Positions 33,914 through 51,410 of a stretch of 64,000 nt of DNA are shown in pieces. The notes beneath the pieces are model-generated. The model saw nothing but the letters and a program-made list of their open reading frames with translations, searched no databases and was not told the DNA's origin. The stretch is taken from positions 19,096,566-19,160,565 of the forward strand of contig CM048839.1 in assembly GCA_026545765.1 (NCBI GenBank), read 5' to 3'. Position 1 is the stretch's first letter. Each line of letters starts with the position of its first letter. Source of the stretch: Plantago major. Taxonomy: Eukaryota; Streptophyta; Magnoliopsida; Lamiales; Plantaginaceae. Position numbers and translations under genes: made by a program.

Positions 33914-36900
33914 AGTGGTATCAGAGCCACGCTGTGGTTCTGTAGCTTTCGTGTTGGGGATAGTTCTTGAGGAAAGTTCGTGCAAGAAGGAAGGAATGGA
34001 GTCCGGTTCCAACGTGAGTGATGCTCCGTGTGCAAGGGGCTAAGTCCATGGAGACTCGGGTGGCTGGGTCGAGGAGTCGTGGGCGACCACGAAGGTATTG
34101 GAGGACATGATGGAGCGTGTAAGGGCGTTGGAGGAGAACCATGAGGGGTTGGAGGGGCAGGTGTTGTCCACCATCAACTCTCATAACACGGACATTCATG
34201 CCATGTTCGAAGCCTACAAGGCGGAGATGAAGGAGGCATGGGAAACCATCAAGGGCAAGATGGTTATACTTGAAAGGGCTATGGCCAATGTGGGGGAACA
34301 TGGAGGTGTGGCACCTCATCGGATTGATGTTCCGAGGCCTAATCCATTCAAGGGGTCTAGGAATGCTCGGGAGATCGATGATTTTCTTTGGGCCATGGAG
34401 CGATACTTTGGTGCTTGCAACATTCGGGATGATGCAACAAAGTTACAAACGGCTCCTTACTACTTGGTTGAGACAGCTCTACTATGGTGGAGGAGGCGTG
34501 AGACGGACGTTGAACGAGGCACTGTCCGGATGGAGACATGGGACGATTTCAAGGCCGAGTTCAAGCGCCAATTCTACCCGCAGAATGTGGAGTTCGAGGC
34601 TCTGCCAGCTCAAACAATTGGCGCATAACAAGTCCATCAAGGAGTATGTGAAGGAGTTCCAAGAAATCATGCTCGAGTTGCCAAGCCTAACGGACTCAGA
34701 GGCCCTCTTTGCATTCATCGATGGTCTCAAGCCATGGGCAAAGCTTGAGATTCAACGGGCAAACGCACAGAATGTCTCGGAGGCAATCATGCGGCCGAAA
34801 GGTTGATTGAGTTGAAACCTTTAAGTGACAAGCCCAAGTTCAGGAGGGAGGACAAGGGAAGAGGTGGGGGAGACCGCCCATCTAAGACGGGGAAGATGGT
34901 GTCCTCTTCCGGGAAGCTTGCGGAAGATTCGGGTAAGTCCAAAGCTTGTCACATTTGTGGTTCCACTACTCACTTAAAATATAATTGTCCCATGAGAGGA
35001 AAGAAGGTTGCAGCGGCACAAGGATCCGACGAATCCGAGACGGAAGAAGAAGGTGCTCAAATGGGATCCTTGCACTTGCTCAACGCTCTCAAGGCAAATG
35101 TCGAGCCAATCAAGGGTCCGAGAAGGGGGTCTATGTTTGTGGACGCCTTGATCGGGGGCAAGATCGTGAAGGCTCTTGTGGATACGGGAGCAACCCACAA
35201 TTACATGCGGGAGGAAGTAGCAAGGGCCTTGAAGTTGGCTATCTCACCAAGCCAAGGGTCAATGAAGTCCGTAAACACGGCTCCAAAGAAGATATGTGGG
35301 CGAGCCAATGAGTGGGAGTGCGCATTGGAGATTGGCAAGGGGAAGTCTCATTCACCGTAGTTCCCATGGATGATTACGAGGCAGTTTTGGGATTACGGTG
35401 GTTTGATCAGGTTCGGGCTTTTATTGCTCCTTTTTCTGATTCTCTAATCATTTTGGATCATGAGAATACTAGGGCCATTCCAGCTAGGAGGGAAGAAAGG
35501 GACACGAGGATGCTCTCGGCCATGCAATTCAATCGGGGACTCAAAAGCGGGGAAAGGACATTTGCGGCATTTGTCTTACCCGATGATGAGGAGGAGCCCA
35601 AGGGAGAAAGCATGGTTCCCCAAGAGGTCCAGGTGGTGCTAGACGAATTCAAGGATGTGATGCCCAAGGAGCTCCCGAAAAGATTACCACCCCGGAGGGA
35701 TGTGGATCACAAGATCGAGTTGGTGACCGAGTCGATGCCACCATCCCAAGACGCCTATCATCGGATGGCACCGCCGAGTTAAAGGAGTCAAAGGCAATTG
35801 AAGGAGTTGTTGGATGCTGGGATGATCCAACCCTCCAAGTCCCCTTATGGTGCTCCGGTATTGTTCCAGAAGAAACATGATGGGTCGCTACGGATGTGTG
35901 TGGACTACCGAGCACTTAACAAGTTGACAGTCCGGAACAAGTACCCAATTCCACTCATTGGGGAGTTATTCGATCAACTTGGAGGAGCTAAGTGGTTTTC
36001 CAAGATAGACTTGCGATCGGGGTATTGGCAAGTCCGGATTGCGGAAGGAGACGAGCCAAAGACCGCCATGGTCACAAGGTATGGGTCATATGAGTTCCTT
36101 GTTATGCCATTTGGGCTTACAAATGCACCTGCTACGTTTTGCACTTTGATGAATAAGGTGTTTCATCCATACCTAGACAAGTTTGTAGTTGTCTATCTTG
36201 ATGATATTGTGGTGTACTCACCCACATTGGAAGACCATGTGGAGCATCTTCGGTTGGTGTTTCAGGCCTTGCGGGAGAACGAGCTATATGCAAAATTGGA
36301 GAAGTGCTCGTTCGCCGAAGACGAAGTATCCTTCCTTGGCCATCACATAAAGAGGGGGCAAATCATGATGGATAAGGCCAAGGTGAAGGCTATTCAGGAT
36401 TGGGGAATCCCAAAGGATGCTTCCCAGTTACGTTCCTTCTTGGGGCTAATCAACTATTACCGGAGGTTCATCAAGGGGTACTCCAAGATCGCCGCCCCAT
36501 TGACGGATCTCTTGAAGAAGAACCACACTTGGACATGGGACCAAGCATGCCGGGAGGCCTTTGAGCGACTCAAGGCCGCAGTAACGGAGGAACCGGTACT
36601 TGTCTTACCGGATCATGCTAAGGAGTACGAGGTCCAAACAGATGCATCCGACTTCAATTGAGGGTCTTGATGCAAGAGGGACGCCCGATAGCTTATGAGA
36701 GTCGGAAGCTAAATGATACGGAGAGGCGCTACACGGTCCATGAGAAGGAGATGACTGCAATCGTGCATTGTCTACGCACATGGAGGCACTACCTTCTCGG
36801 GAGTAAGTTTGTGGTCCGAACGGACAATGTTGCCACAAGCTACTTCCAAACCCAGAAGAAGCTCACACCAAAGCAGGCACGGTGGCAGGAGTTTCTAGCC

Positions 36901-38472
36901 GAGTTCGACTACACATTGGAGTACAAGCCGGGGGTTGCAAATCGTGTAGCCGATGCTCTAAGCCGGAGGGCGGATTGCTGCCATTAGCCAACCCGAGACA
37001 AATCTCAAGGAGCGCATACGGGAAGGCTTGGAGAAGGATCCCGTGGCCCAGAACATAAGGGAGCTGGCACGAGAAGGGAAAACCCGAAGATTCTGGGTTC
37101 GGGACAGGTTGTTGTTCACAAAAGGGGATCGGTTGTTCGTACCCAAGTGGGGAAGTCTACGGCGGGACATTTTGAAGGAATGTCATGACTCGCAGTGGGC
37201 AGGACATCCAGGGATACACCGCACTATGGCCTTGATGGAGGACTCTTATTATTGGCCAAAGATGAAGGACGATGTAGAGGCTTACGTCCGCACTTGTCTG
37301 GTGTGCCAACAAGATAAAATCGAGCAACAACACCCAGCCGGATTGCTCCAGCCCCTACCGGTGCCAGAACATCCATTTGAGAGCATCTCGATGGATTTTA
37401 TCACATGTTTGCCCAAGTCAGAGGGATATGGTACCATTATTGTGGTCGTGGACAGGTTCTCTAAGTATGGTACCTTCATCCCGGCGCCATCCGACGTCAC
37501 AGCCTTGGATACAGCCAAGTTGTTTTTGAAACATGTCGTGAAGCACTGGGGAGTGCCGAAGACGATTGTGAGTGACCGTGATCCAAGATTCACAGGGAAG
37601 TTTTGGTCCGAATTGTTCAAGTTGTTGGGTTCCAACTTGGCATTCTCGACCAGTTTTCACCCACAGACGGACGGGCAGACCGAGCGGGTCAATGCATTGC
37701 TGGAGCTATACCTTCGCCACTACGTGAGCGCTAACCAGAAGGATTGGGCAAAGCTCCTAGACACCGCTCAGTTCTCTTACAATCTGCAGAAGAGTGAATC
37801 GACGGGGAGAAGTCCTTTCGAGTTGGCTACCGGAAGGCAACCTATGACTCCTCATAACCTAGCCACGGATACCGGACATAGCCCGTCGGCGTATACTTTT
37901 GCCAAATCCTTGCAGGAGGAGGCAGACTTAGCACGGGCATCATTGGACAAGGCTGCCAAGAGAATGAAGAAGTGGGCAGATCTCAAGAGACGCGCGGTGG
38001 AATTCCAAGAAGGGGATCGAGTCATGGTGAAGCTACTTCCCCAACAGTTCAAGTCTTTACGGTCCGTACATAAGGGGTTAATACGGAGGTACGAGGGGCC
38101 GTTTCCGATCGAGAAGCGAGTGGGGAATGTGTCATATCGCTTGGAGTTACCGCGGAAGCTTAAGATTCATCCAGTCTTCCATGTGAGCCAACTCAAACCT
38201 TATCACGAAGACAAGGAGAATCCGGAGAGGGATAATGAGTCGACAGACACCGCTACTTCCTTTGACAAGGATGTGGAAGAAATCATCTCCCACCGAGAGA
38301 TCCGAAGAAGAGGAGTTCCTCCTTATACAGAGTACTTCGTTCGATGGAAGGGACTACCCCATGCCGAGAGTAGCTGGGAGCACGAAGATCATTTGTGGCA
38401 ATTCGGGCATAAGATCAACGAGTACCGAGCAAAGGTCGAGCCGAGGACGGCAACGACTTAGGTGGGGGAGAA

Positions 38473-38847
38473 TGTCATGGCCCAAAACGCTTATGCAGCC
38501 CAAGTCCCATTTTCAGGGGCCCAAAGCCCAATTTCTAGATTGTTCTTGTAAATGGTAGAAGTATAGAAGTTTGTAGAAGGAACTAGATCATAGAATGACC
38601 TAGAATTCTCTCCACCCTTCCTTAAGGAGGTGGATGTGTGTATATAAATAGGCCATTGGCCATTGTAATCAACCATCAAGCAAATACAAGCAAACAAAGC
38701 TTTCTTGCAAACTTTCAAGTTCTCAACACACTCTTCATACACATTTAGCACTTTGGTCGGAAGGCTCACTAGCTAGTCTCGGGGCGAACTAGTCTAGTGC
38801 CGCACGGGTCGAGGATTTCTTACGAAACAAAGTTTCATCCCGTGACA
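38473..38847 (+). repeat. 3' LTR of the chromovirus
   Basis: 375 bp, same termini as the 5' LTR, preceded by the purine tract AGGTGGGGGAGAA. It is followed directly by TTAT, matching the 4 bases left of the 5' LTR. Confidence 0.9.
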
Positions 38848-38852
38848 TTATG

Positions 38853-39783
38853 GTCCAGTTTATTATTTCGTGGGGCATCACCAATCAATATCCCCAACTC
38901 CCTCCCAGACTGTGGGGAGATCCAATGTTCACTTTCACTCCACTTGTCCTAGTATATATAATTTGAAAGGAATCTACCATATCACTTCAAACCATTTAAC
39001 AAACGTACACTTCAATTTTCTAAATCCAGATCTACAACAAAATTATTTTCAATTTTATGTGATGTAATTAATTGATTGAGATGCAATTAATTGTGTTCCT
39101 TTTATTTCAGCGAACACTTTATGTTTTAACCTAGTTCTTCAATGCAACTTTTGGAATTTAGAGAAGGTATTTTACTAATACAAACTTTTATAAGAGATTG
39201 TATCTCGAAAATATCAGATTAACATTACATATTTAACCAAAAACATTATATGTTAGCTTTAAACATTGTATGTTTAGCTTCAAATATCGTTTGTATAATA
39301 AACTTACATTATAATCGCTTACTTGTATTTTATAAACATGTGGTGTTAAACATGCAATGTATAAGTGATGCTTGATTTTGGTATTTCGGAGAGACGGTCT
39401 CTTGCAAAAGTTGTTTTCTTACCAAACTTGTTTCGTGGACATTTCATGATTGGGCCTGAGTTTTTCCTCAAATCGGCTCAATGTGTTAAAATAAAATTCC
39501 TGCCCATATATGATCAATGTTCATTTCCATGGATCCGCATTGGCCCAGCTAACCCAATGCCCATTCCAAAATTGTACGTGGATGGTGGATAAGGGGCCTA
39601 GTCAAAGTCTGTTTGACATCCCGGCCCAAAGAATTCTTCTTGAAGTCTTATTAAAAATTGGATGAGAAAAAGATGCGTTGAAAGTTGAAACTTCAAGGAA
39701 ATTACCGGATCAGACGCTCGGGTCCTGCGGCCCGGGTCAGATGAACTGAAAAGATCCGACTCATACAGCTTTCTCTTGCCCTC
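38853..39783 (+). promoter_or_regulatory. Intergenic and DUS2 promoter region
   Basis: The distal part (38853-39400) is AT-rich with nothing recognised. Closer to the gene, GGCCCA motifs occur at 39542 (TTGGCCCAGC) and 39623 (CCGGCCCAAAG), with further GGGCC-type words between. These are site II-type elements common in promoters of plant translation and housekeeping genes. A GC-rich leader (about 39700-39783) precedes the start codon and is conserved in the pseudogene copy at 54340-54425. No TATA box seen. Confidence 0.45.
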
Positions 39784-44391
<4,608 letters not shown>

Positions 44392-45417
44392 CATCAGCTG
44401 AATGTCACAAGATTTCCTCCTGCAAACATACTGTATGTTGGTTTCATCGACTTAGACCTTTATTACATGGAATGACTGCAAGGCTAAGATGTCGTCTGCA
44501 TTTTGCTTGGTTATCTGGTCGAACGAGGCATGTATCTGTGGTAGTTCATCTAGCATTCCAATTTTTACGATGCCATTCACAAATTTGTAATTGTAGGCAT
44601 TAAAGCAGTAATATTATTTCCTCACCAAGTCTCTTTTTATGTTTGGTTTATGGATCATTTCTTATGTATTTGGGGTTTGAGTAACCCCAGTTGGACTGTT
44701 TCATTCACCGGAGCTTCACTACTGATGGTGATAGCCTGGGAACCTGCTGACTTTATGTTTCAAGTTTACAAACTGACATAGTAGTCATACCATTTGGATT
44801 GAAACTGGATTGAGATTTATGGTCTTACAAAATTTAATGAAAATGTAAAAAAAAAAAAAAAATAAAATAAAAGAGAAACAAAAAGAGAAGTGGTTATAGT
44901 TTTAGGGGACAATAGAATTTCATGATAAAGAACTGCCTCATAGTAACTGGCGGCTCGGTCATCTGATACAATGTATAAAAAGAAACCAGGATCAAGGTAA
45001 AAGGCTTTCTTATGAACATATACAACGTACGAGTGTTACAATGTTAAATGAGAGTAAAGTCTGTAAAATGTTAAGGGTGTGTTGCGTCTCTCTGATGCAA
45101 GGCACATTTCATGCAAGGTCCGACGTGAAACTACATTTTAATGCTCTAAAGGAAGCATCCTCGGGCCTTGCTCGTACTATAAACTTTCGATCATTAATTT
45201 GATAGAACCGACCTGAATAAATGCAAGTTGGCATTTTACTAACATCTCCACCCTATTTGTGTCTAGAAATGAGTTTCACAAGTGCAAATACAACCCAAAG
45301 ACACATTCTGACTCAAGAGGGGATGAGGTGAGACACTTTTTTGATCTGCAACACAATTATTATAAAAATCTTCTCGCCTGATCAACTCTATTCCAAAAAC
45401 CGGACAAATGTCAAAGA
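44392..45417. other. DUS2 3' flank and intergenic
   Basis: The first few hundred bases are probably the DUS2 3'UTR; similar sequence follows exon 9 in the pseudogene copy (55690-55900). An A-run with AATAAAATAAAAG lies near 44847-44875. Nothing else recognised. Confidence 0.5.
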
Positions 45418-45420
45418 TTA

Positions 45421-47500
45421 GAATGGGAGTGGTCATAACACCGGCCGTGCACCACGGCCGGCCGTTGGTGCTCCATTGGTGCACGGCCAGGGCTGGAATC
45501 AACCCTATGATGGCTGATTCCAGCACTGCTATGGGCTGAGCCAATTAACGGTGGGAGGTCCACTGACCCACCGACTTTTTTAAATTTTTTTTTTAATTTT
45601 TAAAAATTAATTTATAAAGTAATAGTAAATAAAAAAAATACTCCAACGGCTATATTTTTTCGAGATCTATAAATACAACCCATTCACAACTCATTTCACC
45701 ACACCTCAATTTCCTCTCATCTTCCAATTCTTAAACTCAAAACGCTAAAATGTCTACTCCTAACTCCCAGAATTCGAACTCCACTCCAAACTCCACTGCA
45801 CAAAACCCATTTGAGCATCCGACATACATATGGCTCACTCAACAAGGAATGTTGGACAAAATACCGGCATTTCTGAATGAGTTTTATGATGTCACTCCCA
45901 ACTCCCAAATCCCCGTCTCACCCAAAGGCCAACCGGAACCTTCATTCTACGATACGACCGGATGCTACAATCCATACAACCCAATTCGTTCAACTTATGC
46001 GGCGGTTACTCGGCCAATCCAGTGCATTAGGAGACTCAACCGGAACCTACGACAAAAGGGAAAGGAAGGAAACCTCATAAACTCTTTGGAAAAAAGGCAG
46101 CCTCAACCGCGGGGAAAGAGGAAGAAAAGGATGGGTCAAGAACTTCGTTCTCTGAAGAGGAGGATCGTTCTCTCATCCAGATTTTCATGTCGTTAAGTGA
46201 GGATCCGGTGAAAACCACCACCGCACGTATACTTCGATGTTTGTGGAAGTCCAGGAAATCTGGGAGCAAAACATTAGAGATGGCCATCCTCTTACCGGTC
46301 TCACACCTCGAACTGCAAATTCACTACGTGGTAGGTGGACTCGGATGAAAGAAGATGTAAACCACTTTGTCTCAGCTTATGATGATGCGGAAAGATGTGT
46401 TGGAGATAAAAGCGGTTACAATGACGATGATGTGATCAACATGGCGAAAAAGCTACACAAATAGAGGCAGGGCACTAAGTTTAATAACATGCATTGTTGG
46501 GAAGCAATGAGGCACTATCCGCAGTGGCAATCTCACATGAATTTCACCAGTGCACCCGGGGTGAAATCTGCCATGGCACAACTCGGGCATATGGTGGTGG
46601 ATCAGTTGACGAGGCTATCGATGTTGAGGTTAGTGGTGGGAGCGGTACCAAAAGGGGTTTGGACTGCAATGATAATGTGAGCGAAGTTGCATCGAAGCGC
46701 CCTATGGGTCGTGATCAGGCAAAGGCCTTCCAAAGGCAGGGGGTTCGAGTGGAACCTCGGTGATGGGCCAGTTTGAATGAATCCTTCCAAGGCATGAATA
46801 CAATTGAGGAGAAGAGGCTTGAGCTTAAAATGAGGAAGATTGAGGAAAGGAAGCAAGCTGAGGCACGGAGGCTTGAGTTTGAGGAGAGGAAGCTTGAAGT
46901 GATGCGAATGAAAGCGGAGCAGAAGTCTGCGGATACGAGAAGGCTTGCTGAGAGTCAACATGAAGCTGCTACGTTGGGGAAGTACCCAATGATGATCGAG
47001 CTCCAAAACAAGTACGACAACTTGACACCGATGGAGCATGCTATCCTGCAGAAGCTGAAGACTGAGTTCCGAATGTGATTCCTTCTTTGTTTGTTGTTGT
47101 GTGCTTTCCTTTCTAATGTTGTGTGCTTTCATTTCTATGTTTGTTGTTGTGTGTTTTCATTTCTATGTTTGTTGTTGTGTGCTTTCATTTCAATCGTGTA
47201 TTTAGGATTGTAAAATGTTGTGATGTTGTATCCGTTTGATTTCAATAAACGAGTTTTCATTAAGAACGACTATATTTTTCAATCTCAATAAATTATAAAA
47301 TGAGTTTTAAGAATCAAATTTGAGTAATTTCAACTTCTAAACACTCTTATAATATGTTAAGCAAGTTAAAAAAAAAAAACGCTATTCACGGTCGTCCGAC
47401 GACCCATTGGACAGTTTTTTTTCTGCAGTGGTCGTTAAATCAGCCGTCGCTCACGACCGCAACTATTCACGGTCGCCGCGACGACCCATTGGGAGTGGTC
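45421..47500 (+). mobile_element. PIF/Harbinger-type element carrying a decayed Myb/NAM-associated ORF1
   Basis: Flanked by TTA at 45418-45420 and 47501-47503. A G-C-rich palindromic left terminus (about 45421-45500) leads to a TATAAATA box (about 45670) and a plus-strand coding region from 45750 to 47078. The protein remnants are typical of the Harbinger-associated ORF often annotated in plants as glutathione S-transferase T3-like. They comprise a Ser/Asn/Thr/Pro-rich start, a SANT/Myb-like part with SEEEDRSLIQIF, the segment RGRWTRMKEDVNHFV, a NAM-associated CWEAMRHYPQW motif and an Arg/Glu/Lys coiled coil to the end. At least three frame changes or stops interrupt it. No DDE transposase is present. 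The terminal GGGAGTGGTC motifs are in direct rather than inverted order, so the exact ends need care. Confidence 0.65.
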
Positions 47501-47503
47501 TTA

Positions 47504-48062
47504 ATGCTTCACATGAGGTTGAAGTCGAGACCGAACTCATAAATTGACACTAAATTCGGCCTTCCATGCTTCCATTTCATACATGGAATTTCAACATCGG
47601 ATCATCGATTGGGAGACGATAACATTGCTTTCTACCAATTGGATTGATCAATTTATATAGTCTACCTAGGTTTTGTGACAACCCTTGGTATTTTTGTATC
47701 GAATCTTCATTGTAGATGAATTGCTCCGAAATGTTTATAAAATGAGAAGGAAATTTTTCATGATAGTATTTGAAGGAATTTTTTTCGTTCATATCCCACA
47801 TTCAGGCGTAATTTAATACATTTTTCATTTTAGATGTCCCGTAAAACTTCACATATTACCAAAAAATGAAAAAACTACTCCACACGTAAAAAAAAAATTT
47901 GAGATGTCAAATTTACACTAAAATTTACCTTGCCATATTTTCATATTTTGTAATTTATTTTCACTTAAAATTGTAATTCAACTCTAATGCAGTATGTTTA
48001 AAGAGATAGAGTTATCCATGGACTTCTTAAATTTGTTTACATTTTTCGTCTTTGTCAAGTAA
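47504..48062. other. Intergenic, nothing recognised
   Basis: AT-rich sequence; the 74-codon minus-strand frame at 47577-47801 has no recognisable domain. Confidence 0.5.
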
Positions 48063-48296
48063 GGCTTCATTTGGTTTGAGGGAAAATGGGGGAAAAGAAA
48101 AAAAAATAGGGGAAAATAAGATTTTACCGAAAAATATGAGGGAAAAACAGCTTTCCTTATTTTGTAGAGATATATATATTTTGTATAGATTTTGATGAAT
48201 TTTCCAGGATTTTCTGAGAACTATCAAATGGTGAAAAATAATAATTTCCCCAATTTTTTTTCTTTTCCTCCATTTTCCCTCAAACCAAATGAAGCC
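48063..48296. mobile_element. Tourist-like MITE with long inverted repeats
   Basis: The termini GGCTTCATTTGGTTTGAGGG and the inverted CCCTCAAACCAAATGAAGCC are perfect over more than 25 bp and continue imperfectly for about 45 bp. Flanked by TAA at 48060-48062 and 48297-48299. 234 bp, non-coding. Confidence 0.9.
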
Positions 48297-48299
48297 TAA

Positions 48300-48895
48300 G
48301 GGTCTCACCGATCGAGGATCAAGTTAGTAAAATTTGGGAACGATAATCTTTCACTAATTTATATTTTTGGGAAAATTATAAATACTACCCCTTAAATAGA
48401 CCCCATTTCAGATTGACCCCCTAGATTGGATTAATTTACAAATAAATCCATTTTTTACAAAGGCAAAATTTGAGAATTACATCCAGCCTCAAAAGTCAAC
48501 GGAGCTGCTGATGTGGACACACACTTTGCTGAGGTGGATGGAAAAGTTTGAATTAATCACGAAAATGCCATCCCTTTTTTCCATTTTTGTTTTTCTTTAA
48601 TTTCTTCTTCCCTTTTTCTTTTCTTTTCCCTTTTCTTTAATCCTCATTTGTTTTTGGTGGTACTGAACGTTGGACTTATCTGTAATTAATTTACAGATCA
48701 TTATGTAATTGATTTGAAATAATTTTGCATGTATAATCAGAACAGTCACGTGTTAATCATGGGAGTGGTACTGTAATTACCATTATGAAATGTAGGGATT
48801 AATCTGTAATTAATTTGAATATAATTAAAAAATATAGCCGTTATATTACCGTTTTATGTTGATTTTTTTGCTATAAAGCGATGGTTACTAGACTG
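48300..48895. other. Intergenic with unclassified repeat phrases
   Basis: The stretches TTAATTTACAAATAAATCC and AATTACATCCAGC near 48430-48490 recur in altered form at about 50285 and 50885, suggesting pieces of one unclassified repeat. Pyrimidine-rich runs occur at 48570-48650. No gene. Confidence 0.4.
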
Positions 48896-49560
48896 TAGGG
48901 GTGTACGCGGACGGGTGCGGGCGGTTTTTTACCAAATATTCAACCGACCCACCTATAGCGGGTGGACAAAATATTAAACCATGGCGGGTGAACAATTTAT
49001 CAAACCACGACGGGTGGGTTGACATTTAAGCGGGTGAATGGCGGGCGGGTTAATAAATATGCTATAATATGTTCGAACAAGATAAATATAAGTTCCAATA
49101 CGAAATAAAACACTCCATAAGCAAGTACAATCACCATACATATGTATAAGTTCCAATAAATCCAAAATACAAGTACATTTTATTCCAAATAGAAGTCTAG
49201 ATGAAAATGTACTGGACTCATGTTAATTGGTGATAAAAAAAAAATTCTTCCAAACACCTGCTGCTGCTTGTTATCTCTTCCAGTCATCAATGAGTTCTTT
49301 TTGTTGCTCTCTTTCATGCTTTCATATACTCATATTAATTCTTATTTCTTATATTTACTATATAACTATATAATAAAAAATAAAAAATATATATAATTTA
49401 CATGGACGGGTGGGTCGGGTGGGTGGCGGGTGACTTCGCCCGCACCCGCCACCCGCCCGAAGCGGGTGATTAAATCTTCGACCCACGGCGGATATTTTTA
49501 AAAATTTCAACCGGCGGGTGCGGTTTGCGGCGGGCGGATTTTTTTTTATGTACAGCCCTA
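48896..49560. mobile_element. hAT-type element, 665 bp, with GCGGGTGG sub-terminal repeats
   Basis: The ends TAGGGGTGTACGCGG and the inverted TAGGGCTGTACA are flanked by a perfect 8-bp duplication CTAGACTG (48888-48895 and 49561-49568). Many GCGGGTGG/CCACCCGC words cluster within about 150 bp of each end, as transposase-binding sub-terminal repeats do in hAT elements. The centre is AT-rich and non-coding. Confidence 0.88.
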
Positions 49561-49568
49561 CTAGACTG

Positions 49569-49978
49569 GACAATTTCCCTTCTTCTCCTGAGAATCTTGG
49601 GCTATTTCGAAAGCAATTATTTTCCTTTTTGTCATATAACTAGAAAACTCTGTTAAGTCACAATTTCACTCACATAAATTGAGTTAATATTATACAAACA
49701 ACCTAACCATGAAATGTGACTTGGATGGTACAATGGAACAATTAGAGTTAATGAATGATGATGATGATGATATTAAAGTTGTGTTTGAAAGGAAGAAGAA
49801 ACATATGGAGGTCATGATATATGTTGATGAACCATCAAGTGCATTATAAATTCAAGAGAACTACTTCAGGTAATTGCGAGAAAGTGTATGCAGTTAGAAT
49901 TAAAAAACAAACGAGTAGAAGGGTGAAAATAGGGGTTTTACAGCCAAACAATCAAGAAAAACGGTCACATAGCACCTA
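49569..49978. other. Intergenic, nothing recognised
   Basis: A plus-strand stretch near 49710-49850 is open for a short way and acidic in translation, but there is no recognisable domain. Confidence 0.4.
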
Positions 49979-50233
49979 CTCCCTCAGTTCTTTTTAAAGG
50001 TTTATTTTTTGGCATTTCAGGAGTTTTTTTAAAAGTTTAACGTTTCTTTTTTTGGAAATCAACTATCTCAAATTATTAATTTTTTATCACTCTCTTTCAT
50101 ACTTTATCAATTCTATCTCTTACTACTTTTCTATTCTCTTTCTTACTTTCTACCCTATATTTACTATTTTATTTCATATTTTTTAAAGTTCACACAAAAC
50201 CAAAAAGTAAACATTGTAAAATGACGGAGGGAG
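49979..50233. mobile_element. Stowaway-type MITE
   Basis: The ends CTCCCTCAGTTCTTTTTAAA and the inverted ACATTGTAAAATGACGGAGGGAG are flanked by TA at 49977-49978 and 50234-50235. Non-coding with a CT-rich interior. Confidence 0.8.
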
Positions 50234-50235
50234 TA

Positions 50236-51410
50236 CCTTTTTTTTATAAGAAAAAAAAATTAAAATCAATTATAGATTAGCCCCTACAATATGATATGTT
50301 AATTACAGATCCCTACGTGAATATGACACGTGAACATACTGGCCACTCATATGAAATTCGTTTATTTCTTGTCTTAAATAAAAACCAAAGCAATATGAAA
50401 AGTAACTTACTCCTATTAGTTCTTAACACCACACCAATTCTTTCTTATACGTAATTATAGAACATGGCATAAATAGGATAGCACGTCTTAGTTAACCCTA
50501 TAAAATTTCATTGTTTGCCTAAGTCACAAAAAGTATATTATTTTCTATTATGGGATCTAGGAAAGAAGTACTCTAGTTTAGTCATTAGGTATCACTCTTA
50601 CTTAAGTTAAGAAACACGACTAAGGAAAAGAAGATAGTAAAGAAGTAAGGTAATGTAAGCTATTACGTACTAAATATATTATTCTAGGAAGACACGTATA
50701 ATATAAAGGGTAGTTATGTTTTATACTTACTCCATATTAGAGATGTAGAACATGTACTGTGAACTTAGTATAGATATTTATGAAGAGTCATACTATATTG
50801 CTCTTACTCTTTTAGGTTAGGGTCTATTAAATTATATAGTTTATAAATCAATTACATTCTGATCCCTGAATTATTGAATGTTAATTACATCCAGCTCCAA
50901 CTGACTAACCACATTTTCTTTTTTACTTTACTTTAGTTAGATATTAAATTTTGAATTTAATTTAGCATTTCTTTATTGGAGAGAGAAAATTAATTCCACA
51001 TGGAGAGAGAGAAAACTAATGTAACCAAGCTGGTCAACGAAAATGAGGTTCAAGGATGAATTTGTAATTCTCGTCAATCAGGGGATGAATATGTAATTGG
51101 ACCAAATTTAAGGGGAACGAAAATAAATTATCCTATTTTTTTTTTGAGTGTGGACAACCTTCGCCCCTGCCTAGTTATCATAGGGTATTTACTACTATCA
51201 TATACTACGCGTTAATAATCTCGATTCCTCTTTTCCTTATATAAACTTTCCATAATTAAAAAGTAACCAAAACATCTTTTTGTGTCCTATTCATTATAGG
51301 ATACAGTATCTATATTACTACTATATATTCAACATCCTAGCCAATCAATTACATTATTCAGTATTCACAAACCAGAAAATCTCAAGTTTCTTCCGCACAA
51401 AGAATTCAAC
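50236..51410 (+). promoter_or_regulatory. Intergenic and promoter of the PQT3-like gene
   Basis: 50236-51180 is AT-rich with no gene; a CTTCGCCCCTG end at 51159-51169 looks like a lone hAT terminus. A TATATAAA box at 51238-51245 would place initiation near 51270-51275, giving a 5'UTR of about 140 nt before the start codon at 51411. Confidence 0.55.

Larger units (their letters stand above)
33546..38847 (+). mobile_element. Ty3/Gypsy chromovirus, both LTRs present, recent but broken (fossil)
   Basis: 5,302-bp element with LTRs at 33546-33913 and 38473-38847 (TG to CA), flanked by TTAT on both sides. A tRNA-Met primer-binding site TGGTATCAGAGCC follows the first LTR (33916-33928), and a purine tract precedes the second. 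Domains in order: gag (about 34098-34900), CCHC zinc knuckle (about 34940-35000), protease (about 35130-35350), reverse transcriptase (about 35800-36560), RNase H (about 36590-36960), integrase (about 37028-38200) and a C-terminal chromodomain (about 38260-38430), which makes it a chromovirus; the short LTRs suit the Galadriel or Reina type. The internal region is broken at roughly five places. Outside one variable 45-bp block the LTRs differ at about one site, so insertion was recent. Confidence 0.93.

Noticed and set aside
46602-47132. 176-codon minus-strand frame
   Set aside because: Antisense shadow of the coiled-coil region of the Harbinger-type ORF1 on the plus strand.
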